A stretch of DNA of 64,000 bases from Rhodophyticola sp. CCM32 (GTDB lineage: Bacteria; Pseudomonadota; Alphaproteobacteria; Rhodobacterales; Rhodobacteraceae), in assembly GCF_004751985.1 (NCBI RefSeq), contig NZ_CP038492.1, positions 3,658,001 through 3,722,000 on the forward strand. Direction: 5' to 3'. The first letter of the stretch is position 1; every line of letters begins with the position of its first letter. The position numbers and the translations under genes are program-made. The notes under the pieces are model-generated. The model worked only from the letters and a program-made list of their open reading frames with translations, did not search any database and was not told the origin of the DNA. This document shows, piece by piece, positions 27,096-34,954 of this stretch.

Positions 27096-27416
27096 ATGAC
27101 CACCGTTTCCGTCACCGATGATACGTTTGACGCCGAGGTCCGGCAATCGACCATCCCTGTTGTGGTGGATTTCTGGGCCGAATGGTGCGGCCCCTGTAAA
27201 CAGATCGGCCCGGCCCTGGAAGAACTGTCAAGCGAGTATGACGGCAAGGTCAAGATCGTGAAGGTGAATGTGGATGAAAACCCCACCGCGCCCATGCAAC
27301 TGGGTGTGCGGGGCATTCCGGCGCTGTTCATGTTCAAGGATGGGGAAGTGATCTCCAACAAGGTCGGCGCGGCCCCGAAAGCGGCCCTGCAGAAATGGAT
27401 TGACGAGGCGGTCTGA
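27096..27416 (+). CDS. trxA: Thioredoxin
   Basis: 106 residues, single thioredoxin domain with the active site WCGPC (Cys31, Cys34), the cis-proline in GIPALFMF and the [10 protein letters not shown] context. GAGGAGAG lies just upstream of the ATG. It is the general cytosolic disulphide reductant, and its place after addA is usual in this group. A strong terminator follows. Confidence 0.96.
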   Translation: MTTVSVTDDTFDAEVRQSTIPVVVDFWAEWCGPCKQIGPALEELSSEYDGKVKIVKVNVDENPTAPMQLGVRGIPALFMFKDGEVISNKVGAAPKAALQKWIDEAV

Positions 27417-27470
27417 CCCCGCCCTGGTCTGCGCCCCCGCTGTAAGAGGGCACGACAGTTTTCAGCAACA

Positions 27471-27503
27471 GACCCGCCGGGGATCACCCGGCGGGTCTTT
27501 TTT
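27471..27503 (+). terminator. Rho-independent terminator after trxA
   Basis: GACCCGCCGGG pairs with CCCGGCGGGTC around a GATCA loop and is followed by six T. It ends the long plus-strand run that starts with the PAS protein gene. Confidence 0.92.
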
Positions 27504-27568
27504 GATATACGGGGAGTGCCCGGAGATGCGGGAATTCCACATACCTCTCCCGCAGATGGCCCGGTGCT

Positions 27569-28606
27569 TCAGGTCCAGTCCAGCACCACCTTGCCCGACT
27601 GCCCTGACAGCATTGCCGCGAACCCGTCACGATATTCCGCCGCCTTGAACCGGTGGGTGATGACCCGGCGCACATCCAGCCCGTTTTCAAGCATCGCGAT
27701 CATCTTGTACCAGGTCTCGAAAATCTCCCGGCCATAAACGCCTTTGATTGTGATCGCCTTGAAGACGATCCGGCTCCAGTCGACGGGGGATTTGCCCGGC
27801 GGAATGCCCAGAAGCGCAATCCGCCCGCCCATCACCAGCGTTTCAACCATCTGGTCCAGCGCCCGCTGATTGCCCGACATCTCAAGCCCCACATCAAAGC
27901 CCTGCTGCAGGCCCAGTTCGGGGATCACAGCGGCCAGATCCTCCTGCGCGACATTCACCGGCCGCAGATCGGCCACCTGTCCTGCCAGATCCAGCCGGGC
28001 CTGGTTCACATCGGTGATCACCACATGGCGCGCGCCTGCATGCCGGGCCACGGCGGCGGCCATGATCCCGATCGGGCCGGCGCCGGTCACCAGCACATCC
28101 TCGCCCAGCAAATCAAAGCTGAGCGCTGTGTGAACCGCATTGCCCAACGGGTCCAGAATGGCCCCGATCTCATCATCAATCGTATCGGGCAGGGGCACCA
28201 CATTGAACGCGGGCAGGGCCAGATATTCCGCGAATGCGCCCTGTTCATTCACCCCGATCCCGCGGGTTTCCGGATCGAGGTGGAACTTGCCCGCCCGGCT
28301 CTGGCGCGATGTCCTGCCGATCAGATGCCCCTCGCCCGAGCAGCGCTGGCCAAGTGTCAGCCCCTCCACATTCCGGCCCATCTCAACGATCTGCCCGGCA
28401 AATTCATGGCCGGTGACAAGCGGGGTCGGCACGGTTTTCGCGGCCCAGTCATCCCAGGTCCAGATATGGATATCGGTGCCGCAGATCCCGGTCTTGTTGA
28501 TGCGGATCAGAACCTCATCGGGTTTGATCTCGGGGACGGGAACGGCCTGCATTTCCAGCCCTTCCACCGGGGCGGGTTTGACCAAAGCCTGCATCTGATT
28601 GGTCAT
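27569..28606 (-). CDS. tdh: L-threonine 3-dehydrogenase, structural zinc site missing
   Basis: 345 residues, medium-chain zinc alcohol dehydrogenase family. Tdh oxidises threonine to 2-amino-3-ketobutyrate, which Kbl cleaves. The catalytic zinc ligands are present (Cys42 in GICGTDIH, His67-Glu68 in GHEFAG), and so is the NAD motif [13 protein letters not shown]. The four structural-zinc cysteines of the E. coli enzyme are replaced by Gly97, Ser100, Ser103 and Asp111. The identity is secured by the four-base overlap with kbl. Confidence 0.93.
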   Translation of the reverse strand: MTNQMQALVKPAPVEGLEMQAVPVPEIKPDEVLIRINKTGICGTDIHIWTWDDWAAKTVPTPLVTGHEFAGQIVEMGRNVEGLTLGQRCSGEGHLIGRTSRQSRAGKFHLDPETRGIGVNEQGAFAEYLALPAFNVVPLPDTIDDEIGAILDPLGNAVHTALSFDLLGEDVLVTGAGPIGIMAAAVARHAGARHVVITDVNQARLDLAGQVADLRPVNVAQEDLAAVIPELGLQQGFDVGLEMSGNQRALDQMVETLVMGGRIALLGIPPGKSPVDWSRIVFKAITIKGVYGREIFETWYKMIAMLENGLDVRRVITHRFKAAEYRDGFAAMLSGQSGKVVLDWT

Positions 28607-29808
28607 CTGATCACCCCCACATCCCGCCCGGCGGCGGCAAAGGCCTCCAGCCCGAAATCCAGATCATCGCGGGTCAGGGCGGCATTCATCTGGGTTCTGA
28701 TCCGCGCCTTGCCTTTGGGCACAACCGGGAAGAAGAACCCGGCCACATAAACGCCACGCGCATAAAGCGCCGATGCCATCTCCTGCGCCAGCCGGGCCTC
28801 GCCCAGCATCACCGGGATGATCGGGTGCTGGCCGGGCAGAAGGTCGAACCCCAGATCGGTCAGACCGGCCCGCCAATGGGCGGCATTCTCGAAAAGCTGT
28901 GCGCGCAGCCCGTCGCCCGCCTCGACCAGTGTCAAGGCTTCCAGCCCCGCGGCGCAAACCGCGGGCGGCAGGGCGTTGGAAAACAGATAGGGGCGGGAGC
29001 GTTGGCGCAGCAGGTCGATCACCGGTTGCGGCCCGGCGATATAGCCGCCGATGGCCCCACCAAGCGCCTTGCCCAGGGTGCCGGTCAGCAGATGCACCTG
29101 ATCGGCGACGCCTGCATGATGGGGGGTGCCGCGCCCCTCAGGCCCCATGAAGCCCGTCGCATGGCAATCATCGACCATCACCACCGCGTCATAAGCCTCT
29201 GCCAGGGCGGTGATCTTGGCCAGGGGCGCCAGATAGCCATCCATCGAGAACACGCCATCTGTGGCAATCATGATCGTACGCGCGCCTTCGGCCCTTGCGG
29301 CTTTCAACTGCGCCTCAAGCTCCTCCATATCCGCATTGGCATAGCGATAGCGCCGGGCCTTGCACAGGCGGATGCCGTCGATGATCGAGGCATGGTTCAG
29401 CGCATCGGAAATAATGGCATCCTCGGGGCCGAGCAGGGGTTCGAACAGCCCGCCATTGGCATCGAAACAGGCGGCAAACAGAATCGCGTCTTCCTTGCCC
29501 AGAAACCGCGCCAGCGCCTGTTCCAAAGCGCGGTGCAGGCCTTGCGTGCCGCAGATGAACCGCACGCTGGCCATGCCATACCCCTGATGTTCCATCGCCT
29601 CGCGGGCGGCGGCAATCAGGGCCGGATGATCGGCCAGACCCAGATAGTTATTGGCACAAAGGTTAAGCAGCCTGCGCGGCCTGCCATCCTCTGTGACCGT
29701 CACATGCCCGCCCTGTGGCGAGATGATCGGGCGTTCCGTCTTGTAAAGCCCGTCCTCCCGGATGTGTTTGAGGGTTTCGGATACGCGTGTGAGAAAAGCC
29801 TGGGACAT
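28603..29808 (-). CDS. kbl: Glycine C-acetyltransferase (2-amino-3-ketobutyrate CoA ligase)
   Basis: 401 residues, PLP-dependent alpha-oxoamine synthase family. Marks are [22 protein letters not shown], the aspartate in [13 protein letters not shown], and the Schiff-base lysine in [12 protein letters not shown]. Kbl splits 2-amino-3-ketobutyrate with CoA to glycine and acetyl-CoA. The ATG at 29808 follows GGAGG at eight bases; the longer frame to 29841 runs into an upstream palindrome. First gene of kbl-tdh. Confidence 0.96.
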   Translation of the reverse strand: MSQAFLTRVSETLKHIREDGLYKTERPIISPQGGHVTVTEDGRPRRLLNLCANNYLGLADHPALIAAAREAMEHQGYGMASVRFICGTQGLHRALEQALARFLGKEDAILFAACFDANGGLFEPLLGPEDAIISDALNHASIIDGIRLCKARRYRYANADMEELEAQLKAARAEGARTIMIATDGVFSMDGYLAPLAKITALAEAYDAVVMVDDCHATGFMGPEGRGTPHHAGVADQVHLLTGTLGKALGGAIGGYIAGPQPVIDLLRQRSRPYLFSNALPPAVCAAGLEALTLVEAGDGLRAQLFENAAHWRAGLTDLGFDLLPGQHPIIPVMLGEARLAQEMASALYARGVYVAGFFFPVVPKGKARIRTQMNAALTRDDLDFGLEAFAAAGRDVGVIR

Positions 29809-29838
29809 ATGCGCGACCTCCTGACCGCCAGCATAAAC

Positions 29839-29873
29839 CATGTTGCGCGCCAGATTGAATGGCGCGCGACATG
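29839..29873. promoter_or_regulatory. Long palindrome upstream of kbl-tdh
   Basis: CATGTTGCGCGCCA and TGGCGCGCGACATG pair over 14 bases with a single mismatch around the loop GATTGAA. It lies 31 bases before the kbl start, in the promoter or leader, and is a candidate operator for the threonine catabolic operon. Confidence 0.5.
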
Positions 29874-29942
29874 GATATCAGGCAAGCTGTCGGAAACGGG
29901 CGTTTTATAACTTCGGTCTGAAATTTCACCCCGCTCAGCACC

Positions 29943-30052
29943 ATCCCGCCCGGCGGCAACGCCGGGCAGCGCCCGACCCGCCCCAACAGGGCGGGCGCTT
30001 CTCGCCCACCCTTCGGTTCGGGCGCTGCCCTCCGCGCAATGCATGTGCGTTG
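29943..30052 (+). repeat. Dispersed repeat A, copy 3
   Basis: Core pairs GCCCGGCGGCAACGCCGGGC and CCGCCCCAACAGGGCGGGCG, then CTTCGGTTCGGGCGCTGCCC and the GCAATGCATGTGCGTTG end. It is preceded by the CTTCGGTCTGAAATTTCACC left end. It fills the gap between kbl and the convergent end of chrR. Confidence 0.8.
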
Positions 30053-30079
30053 AGGATTAGATGGATGATATTCTAGGCC

Positions 30080-30727
30080 TCAGATCCCCACAAAAGGCTG
30101 CGCGATGCGCGGCAAAATCCCGTCGAATTTCAGCGGCGCGTCGGTTGCGATCAGGCAGATGCAATCCGCCCCCGGTTCCGCCGTGGGGGTGTGATGGGTC
30201 TCCGCATTGGCAATCTCGATATCACCGCGGGCAAAGCGGTCTTCCTCATCCGCATAGGCGCCTTGCAGAACCAGCGTCATCTCGGTGCCCCGGTGGCTGT
30301 GCATCGGCATCGCCTGACCGGCGGGAATGTAAAGCAGCCTTGCGCTGGCATCCTTGCCGGTATGCAGCACGCATTGTTTCACCCCCATGCCGACGGGGCG
30401 CCATTTCACCGTGTCGAGATCGCCGCCGACCATCTGGCGCAGCGGCGCGGGAAAGACGCCCGTTGCAGGGGCAATCTCTGTCATCTCCGGCATCGGGTCG
30501 CCGGTGATCCGCGCAAGGGTTGCCTCCAGACTATGCGCGTCCAGATCGGCCAGCCCGATCGTCTCCAGCACACCGCCGCCAATGGCCTCGTAGCTTTCCA
30601 GCCGGGCGCGGGCCTCATCGCTGAGCGAGACATGGGTTGCGACAACCAGGTCAAAAGCCTCGGGCAGGGCGCCTGCCGCATAGCCCATCAAAAGGTCGTC
30701 GGGTATCTGGTGGTTTACATCAATCAT
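30080..30727 (-). CDS. chrR: ChrR-type anti-sigma factor, zinc cysteines replaced
   Basis: 215 residues. The N-terminal anti-sigma domain keeps His6 and His32 but has Ser36 and Ala39 where Rhodobacter sphaeroides ChrR has the two zinc cysteines. The C-terminal cupin keeps HSHRGTEMTLVLQG, the ETHHT histidines and the DCICL cysteines. ChrR holds sigma-E inactive until singlet oxygen appears. The gene starts six bases after the rpoE stop, so the two are cotranscribed. The missing cysteines raise the question of how this copy holds its sigma factor. Confidence 0.9.
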   Translation of the reverse strand: MIDVNHQIPDDLLMGYAAGALPEAFDLVVATHVSLSDEARARLESYEAIGGGVLETIGLADLDAHSLEATLARITGDPMPEMTEIAPATGVFPAPLRQMVGGDLDTVKWRPVGMGVKQCVLHTGKDASARLLYIPAGQAMPMHSHRGTEMTLVLQGAYADEEDRFARGDIEIANAETHHTPTAEPGADCICLIATDAPLKFDGILPRIAQPFVGI

Positions 30728-30733
30728 ATCATT

Positions 30734-31378
30734 TCACGTCATATTGTGCCGAAGCCGGTCCAGCGCCAACCTAATGCGCGACTTGATCGTGCCAAGGGGC
30801 AGACCGGTTTCGGCGGCGATTTCGCTATGGGTGAGGTCTCCGAAATAGGCGCGTTCGACCAGAACCCGCTGCTTTTCGGGAAGGTGTTTCAGGGCATCTG
30901 CCAGTTGTGTGCTTTCCTGCTGAAATGCGATCACATCAGCCTGATCAGGGGCCGCTTCGGGGCCCCAGGGCAGGTCTTCAGGTTCAGGCCGGGCATATTT
31001 GCGCAACAGGTCGATCCTGCGGTTCCGGGCTATGGTGAAAATCCATGTCGCCACACTGGCCCGGGACGGGTCATACATATGTGCCTTGCGCCAAAGCGTT
31101 GCCATGACATCCTGCATGCAGTCCTCGGCCAGGCCGGCATCGGCGCCGGATTTCATCAGAAACGCTTTCACCTTTGGCGCGAAATGCCGGAACAGCGCGG
31201 CAAAGGCCGTCTGATCGTGATGGCAGGCAATTGCACGCACAAGCCCGGCCCAATCTGTCTCATCTTCTGGTGCGATGGTCACGGCTTTCCCGGGTTTCGC
31301 ATCCGCTGCCAGCACGGTGTCACGGCTTTGCCGGATCACGCTTGGCGGCAGCTTTGCAGGTGCATTATGGTCATTCAT
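30734..31378 (-). CDS. rpoE: ECF sigma factor, RpoE of the ChrR type (ECF11)
   Basis: About 214 residues. Sigma region 2 is seen in FAALFRHFAPKVKAFLM through VATWIFTIARNRRID, and region 4 in LPEKQRVLVERAYFGDLTHS through GTIKSRIRLALDRLR. The chrR neighbour places it in the singlet-oxygen group. The start is uncertain: ATG at 31378 has no ribosome site, and the predicted promoter is so close that the message may be nearly leaderless. Divergent from the FAD-dependent oxidoreductase gene. Confidence 0.9.
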   Translation of the reverse strand: MNDHNAPAKLPPSVIRQSRDTVLAADAKPGKAVTIAPEDETDWAGLVRAIACHHDQTAFAALFRHFAPKVKAFLMKSGADAGLAEDCMQDVMATLWRKAHMYDPSRASVATWIFTIARNRRIDLLRKYARPEPEDLPWGPEAAPDQADVIAFQQESTQLADALKHLPEKQRVLVERAYFGDLTHSEIAAETGLPLGTIKSRIRLALDRLRHNMT

Positions 31379-31391
31379 CACAAGCATACAG

Positions 31392-31421
31392 ACCATACGC
31401 GCAATGGCCTAACACGGATCA
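31392..31421 (-). promoter_or_regulatory. Predicted ECF11 (sigma-E) promoter of rpoE-chrR
   Basis: Minus-strand TGATCC (31421-31416) and TATGGT (31397-31392) are separated by exactly 18 bases. TGATCC is the known -35 element of the Rhodobacter sigma-E promoters. Transcription would start only some seven bases before the rpoE ATG at 31378. Confidence 0.6.
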
Positions 31422-31500
31422 TTCTTTTTTGTTTCATCCGCAAGGGGACATTGCCCGTAATCCCATATAGAGATTGAAAAACGCGCTTGGGGAATCATCC

Positions 31501-32793
31501 GTGCCATTTGAAACTGCCGCCGCCGCGCCACGCCGTATTGCTGTTATCGGGGGCGGGATTTCCGGGATGGGTGCGGCCTATCACCTGTCGAGAACCCATG
31601 CCGTCAGCCTGTTCGAGGCCGAGGGACGACTTGGCGGGCATGCGCGCACGGTTCTGGCCGGCGCAAATGGCGATCAGCCGGTCGATACCGGGTTCATCGT
31701 GTTCAATTACGCGAACTATCCCCATCTGACAGCGCTGTTTGATGCCTTGGACGTGCCGGTTGCCAAAAGCGATATGAGCTTTGCTGCCTCGATTGATGGT
31801 GGCAGGATTGAATACGGATTGCGCGATGTCAGGTCGCTTTTCGCCCAGAAATCAAATCTGCTGCGCCCCGGTTTCCTGCGTATGGTGCGCGATATTCTGC
31901 GGTTCAATGCGCAGGCTGTGGGGATGGCGGATGACTGCACCATAACCCTGGGCGATCTGATGGATCAGATGGGCATGGGCCGCTGGTTCCGCGACTATTA
32001 CCTGACGCCGATTTCAGGGGCGATCTGGTCCACACCGAAAGAAGAGATCATGGCGTTTCCGGCGCAGGCGCTGGTCCGGTTCTTTCGCAATCATGCACTG
32101 TTAAGCGCTACGGGGCAGCATCAATGGTGGACGGTTCAGGGCGGATCGGTCGCCTATGTCAGCCGTCTGGAGGCGGCGATGCGGCGGCAGGGCGTCGGCA
32201 TCCATCTGGGCCACCCGGTTCAGAACGTGCGCCGGGTCGCGGGCGGGGCTGAAATTTTCCACCGGGGCGGGTGGGAGATGTTCGATGAGATTGTCTTTGC
32301 CAGCCATTCTGATGACACGCTGGCGATGCTGGCCGATCCCAGCCCGGCAGAGGCCGCTGCCCTTGGCGCGGTGCGCTATCAGGCGAATGAAGCGGTGCTG
32401 CACGCGGATGCGCGTGCGATGCCACAGCGCCGGGCAACCTGGTCGGCCTGGAATTACGCGGAACGTCCCGGTCATGACGGGGGGCCGATTGATCTGACCT
32501 ATTGGATGAATTGCCTGCAACCGATCCCCAAAGCGGACCCGCTTTTCGTGACGCTGAACAGCCGTGGCCCGATTGATGAGGCGCTGATCTATGACAGCAC
32601 GATCTTCCGCCATCCGGTCTATGATCTGGCGGCATTGACGGCCCAGAATACGATTCGCAGCATGAATGGCAGCAACAGCACATGGTTCTGCGGTGCCTGG
32701 ATGAAAAACGGTTTCCATGAAGACGGCTATGCCAGCGCCATCGAGGTGGTCGAGGCGATGGCGCTGCGGGACAGATTGGTGCTGGCCGCGTGA
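31501..32793 (+). CDS. FAD-dependent oxidoreductase (amine-oxidase fold) of the rpoE-chrR cluster
   Basis: 430 residues. The dinucleotide motif IAVIGGGISGMGAAYHLS is at the N-terminus, followed by LFEAEGRLGGHARTV and DTGFIVFNYANYP; the C-terminus carries NSTWFCGAWMKNGFHEDG, typical of this family. The GTG at 31501 has GGGGA about eight bases upstream and gives MPFETAAAA; a TTG at 31474 is the other choice. In relatives this gene, DUF1365 and an SDR gene accompany a cyclopropane-fatty-acid-synthase-like methyltransferase in a sigma-E regulated lipid locus; that methyltransferase is not here. Overlaps the next gene by four bases. Confidence 0.87.
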   Translation: MPFETAAAAPRRIAVIGGGISGMGAAYHLSRTHAVSLFEAEGRLGGHARTVLAGANGDQPVDTGFIVFNYANYPHLTALFDALDVPVAKSDMSFAASIDGGRIEYGLRDVRSLFAQKSNLLRPGFLRMVRDILRFNAQAVGMADDCTITLGDLMDQMGMGRWFRDYYLTPISGAIWSTPKEEIMAFPAQALVRFFRNHALLSATGQHQWWTVQGGSVAYVSRLEAAMRRQGVGIHLGHPVQNVRRVAGGAEIFHRGGWEMFDEIVFASHSDDTLAMLADPSPAEAAALGAVRYQANEAVLHADARAMPQRRATWSAWNYAERPGHDGGPIDLTYWMNCLQPIPKADPLFVTLNSRGPIDEALIYDSTIFRHPVYDLAALTAQNTIRSMNGSNSTWFCGAWMKNGFHEDGYASAIEVVEAMALRDRLVLAA

Positions 32794-33554
32794 CCCCGCG
32801 CATCGACCATATCGCGGGGGAGACCTTTCACGGTCGCCGCGGCGCGGTTGAAAACGCGTTCAGATACAGCATTGACTATGTGATGTTTGCACCGGAGGCG
32901 GAGGCGACACCCCCCCGCCTTCTGGGCCGGAACAGGGGCAATCTGTTCTCGCTTTGGGACAAGGATCATGGCGGTGCACCGAAACAGGGGCGGGGCGCGC
33001 CCTGGGCACGGGAGGTTCTGGCGACCCATGGTCTGGCTGCGGCCACAAATGGCCCGCTATACCTGCTGGCCCAGCCCCGGATGCTGGGCCATGTGTTCAA
33101 CCCGGTCAGTTTCTGGCTGGCCTATGATGCGGATCATGCATTGCGCGCGGTCATTGCCGAGGTCACCAACACGTTCGGGGACCGTCATTCCTATCTCTGC
33201 GCGTTTGACGATCACCGGGAAATCACCCGGTCCGAGACACTGAGCGCGCGGAAAATCCTCCATGTCTCGCCGTTTCAGCCGGTGGAGGGCCGCTATCGCT
33301 TCCGGTTTGACATTCGCGCGGATCGCATCGGTATCTGGATCGACTATGCCACCGGCAATGAAGGGGTGATTGCGACGCTGACGGGGCGGCGCAGACCGCT
33401 CACCTCCATGGGGCTGGTTCGCGCTGCATTCCGGCGCCCTTTCGGGGCCCGCCGGGTTCTTGCGCTGATCCATTGGCAGGCGTTCAGATTATGGTGGAAA
33501 GGCGGGCGGTATCGCACCCGCCCGACGCCGCCCGCCGATGAGGTATCGCGCTGA
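32790..33554 (+). CDS. DUF1365 family protein
   Basis: 254 residues from a GTG that overlaps the previous stop (GTGA). Family marks are HRRGAVENAFRYSIDYV-like N-terminus, the highly conserved LLAQPRMLGHVFNPVSFWL, VTNTFGDRHSYL, KILHVSPFQPV and GRYRFRF. DUF1365 proteins are found beside the FAD oxidoreductase above and fatty-acid methyltransferases; no reaction has been assigned to my knowledge. Cotranscribed with its upstream neighbour. Confidence 0.9.
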   Translation: MTPRIDHIAGETFHGRRGAVENAFRYSIDYVMFAPEAEATPPRLLGRNRGNLFSLWDKDHGGAPKQGRGAPWAREVLATHGLAAATNGPLYLLAQPRMLGHVFNPVSFWLAYDADHALRAVIAEVTNTFGDRHSYLCAFDDHREITRSETLSARKILHVSPFQPVEGRYRFRFDIRADRIGIWIDYATGNEGVIATLTGRRRPLTSMGLVRAAFRRPFGARRVLALIHWQAFRLWWKGGRYRTRPTPPADEVSR

Positions 33555-33667
33555 TCCGGCACCGGCCCGCGGGTTGGGTGCACAGGATGTGCAACGCTCT
33601 TTACCTGTCCGGGTCATCCGTGCAGAAACGGGCCGTCAGGGCACGCCTCTAAAAGGAACAAACCCAT

Positions 33668-34399
33668 ATGCGCGACTGGACCGGAAAACGCTATTGGCTG
33701 GTCGGGGCCTCGGAAGGGCTTGGCCGGGCCGTGGCCCATCATCTCAGCCGGGCGGGTGTGGATCTGGTGCTGAGTGCGCGGGGCGAGGAACGGTTGCAGG
33801 ATCTGGTGGCCGAATTGCCGGGCCGGGCCTCATATGTGCCGGTTGATATCGCCGATACGGCCTCGGTCAGGGCCGCCGCCGGGGAAGTGGGCGAGATTGA
33901 CGGGTTTGTCTTTCTCGCCGGTGTCTATTGGCCGCAAAAAGCACAGGACTGGAACGCCGGTCAGGTGGAGGCGATGCTTGACATCAACCTGACCGGGGCG
34001 GCCCGCTGCCTTGCCCATGTGGTGCCGGGTTTTGTCGCCCGCGACCGGGGGCATATCGTTCTGACCGGCTCCCTCTCCGGGTTTCGCGGCCTGCCGGGTG
34101 CCATCGGATATGCGGCATCAAAAGCCGGGCTGATGTCGCTGGCGGAATCGATCTATGCGGATCTGCGCAAGACCGGTGTTCAGGTGCAATGCGTCAATCC
34201 CGGCTTCATCAGGACCCGCCTGACCGGGAAGAATGATTTCTCCATGCCCTTCATCATGGAACCCGAACAGGCCGCGGCGGAGATTTTCGAACATATGGGC
34301 ACTGACCAGTTCCAGCGCAGTTTTCCGCGCCTGTTCAGCCTGCTGTTCCGGGCCAGTGTGTTTCTGCCAAACTGGGTGTATTATCGGGTCTTCCGATAG
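33668..34399 (+). CDS. Short-chain dehydrogenase/reductase
   Basis: 243 residues with the SDR fold: VGASEGLGRAVAHHLS (cofactor motif, TGxxxGxG variant with Ala-Ser), LINLTGAARC-like NxxG region, catalytic Ser in LTGSLSGFRG, YAASKAGL (Tyr and Lys), and NPGFIRTRL. It follows DUF1365 after 113 bases and AAGGA precedes the ATG. Probably part of the sigma-E lipid locus; substrate unknown. The C-terminus has a hydrophobic stretch (LFSLLFRASVFLPNWVYY) that may touch the membrane. Confidence 0.88.
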   Translation: MRDWTGKRYWLVGASEGLGRAVAHHLSRAGVDLVLSARGEERLQDLVAELPGRASYVPVDIADTASVRAAAGEVGEIDGFVFLAGVYWPQKAQDWNAGQVEAMLDINLTGAARCLAHVVPGFVARDRGHIVLTGSLSGFRGLPGAIGYAASKAGLMSLAESIYADLRKTGVQVQCVNPGFIRTRLTGKNDFSMPFIMEPEQAAAEIFEHMGTDQFQRSFPRLFSLLFRASVFLPNWVYYRVFR

Positions 34400-34480
34400 G
34401 CCCGGGCTTGCGCAAGATCAAAGACGGGAGGGCCGGTCGCGCCGACAAGGGGGTCAGACACCACGCAAGGAGGATATACC

Positions 34481-34798
34481 ATGCTGGCCATTTCAACACG
34501 GAAGGTGGCGCAGATCATTCTGATGGGTCACGAGCTGGACCGCGCAGAAGGCGAGTTTCGCGGGTTTCTGGAGGCCCTGAACACCGATGAACAGGCCGAA
34601 CTGGTTGCCATCATGTGGATCGGGCGGGGGAGTTTCGAGCCTGAGGATTTTGCCGAAGCGCTGGACACCGCCCGGGCCGAAGCGACAACGCCAACCGCCG
34701 ATTACCTGATCGGCACGCCGCATATGGCCGACCATCTTGAGGCCGGGCTGGAAATGCTGGGCATTGATGCCTCTGAGGAACAGGATGATCTGATGTAA
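34481..34798 (+). CDS. DUF3775 family protein
   Basis: 105 residues starting MLAISTRKVAQIIL, with HELDRAEGEFRGFLEALN, VAIMWIGRGSF and TADYLIGTPHMADHLEAGLEMLG, all marks of DUF3775 as I know it. AGGAGG lies at good spacing before the ATG. Small acidic helical protein, function unknown, single gene between the SDR and formate dehydrogenase genes. Confidence 0.83.
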   Translation: MLAISTRKVAQIILMGHELDRAEGEFRGFLEALNTDEQAELVAIMWIGRGSFEPEDFAEALDTARAEATTPTADYLIGTPHMADHLEAGLEMLGIDASEEQDDLM

Positions 34799-34954
34799 GG
34801 CGGGCCATCTGCCCGCCATGTCCTGCCTTTTTGCCATGCCGGTCCCGCAAGCGTCGGGCGGGGTCTGCCGGATTTGGGCCTGTCTACGTCGCGAAATTGG
34901 CCCTTTCAGCGCCCCGAATTTGCGATAAGCTGGGCAAGATTGGGAGACAGGCAC

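Noticed and set aside
29700..30044. Minus-strand ORF across repeat A copy 3
   Set aside because: Its N-terminal part is the repeat's translated palindrome and the rest is the shadow of kbl.
33552..33575. TGATCC upstream of the SDR gene as a second sigma-E promoter
   Set aside because: There is no TA-type -10 element 17-19 bases further on.
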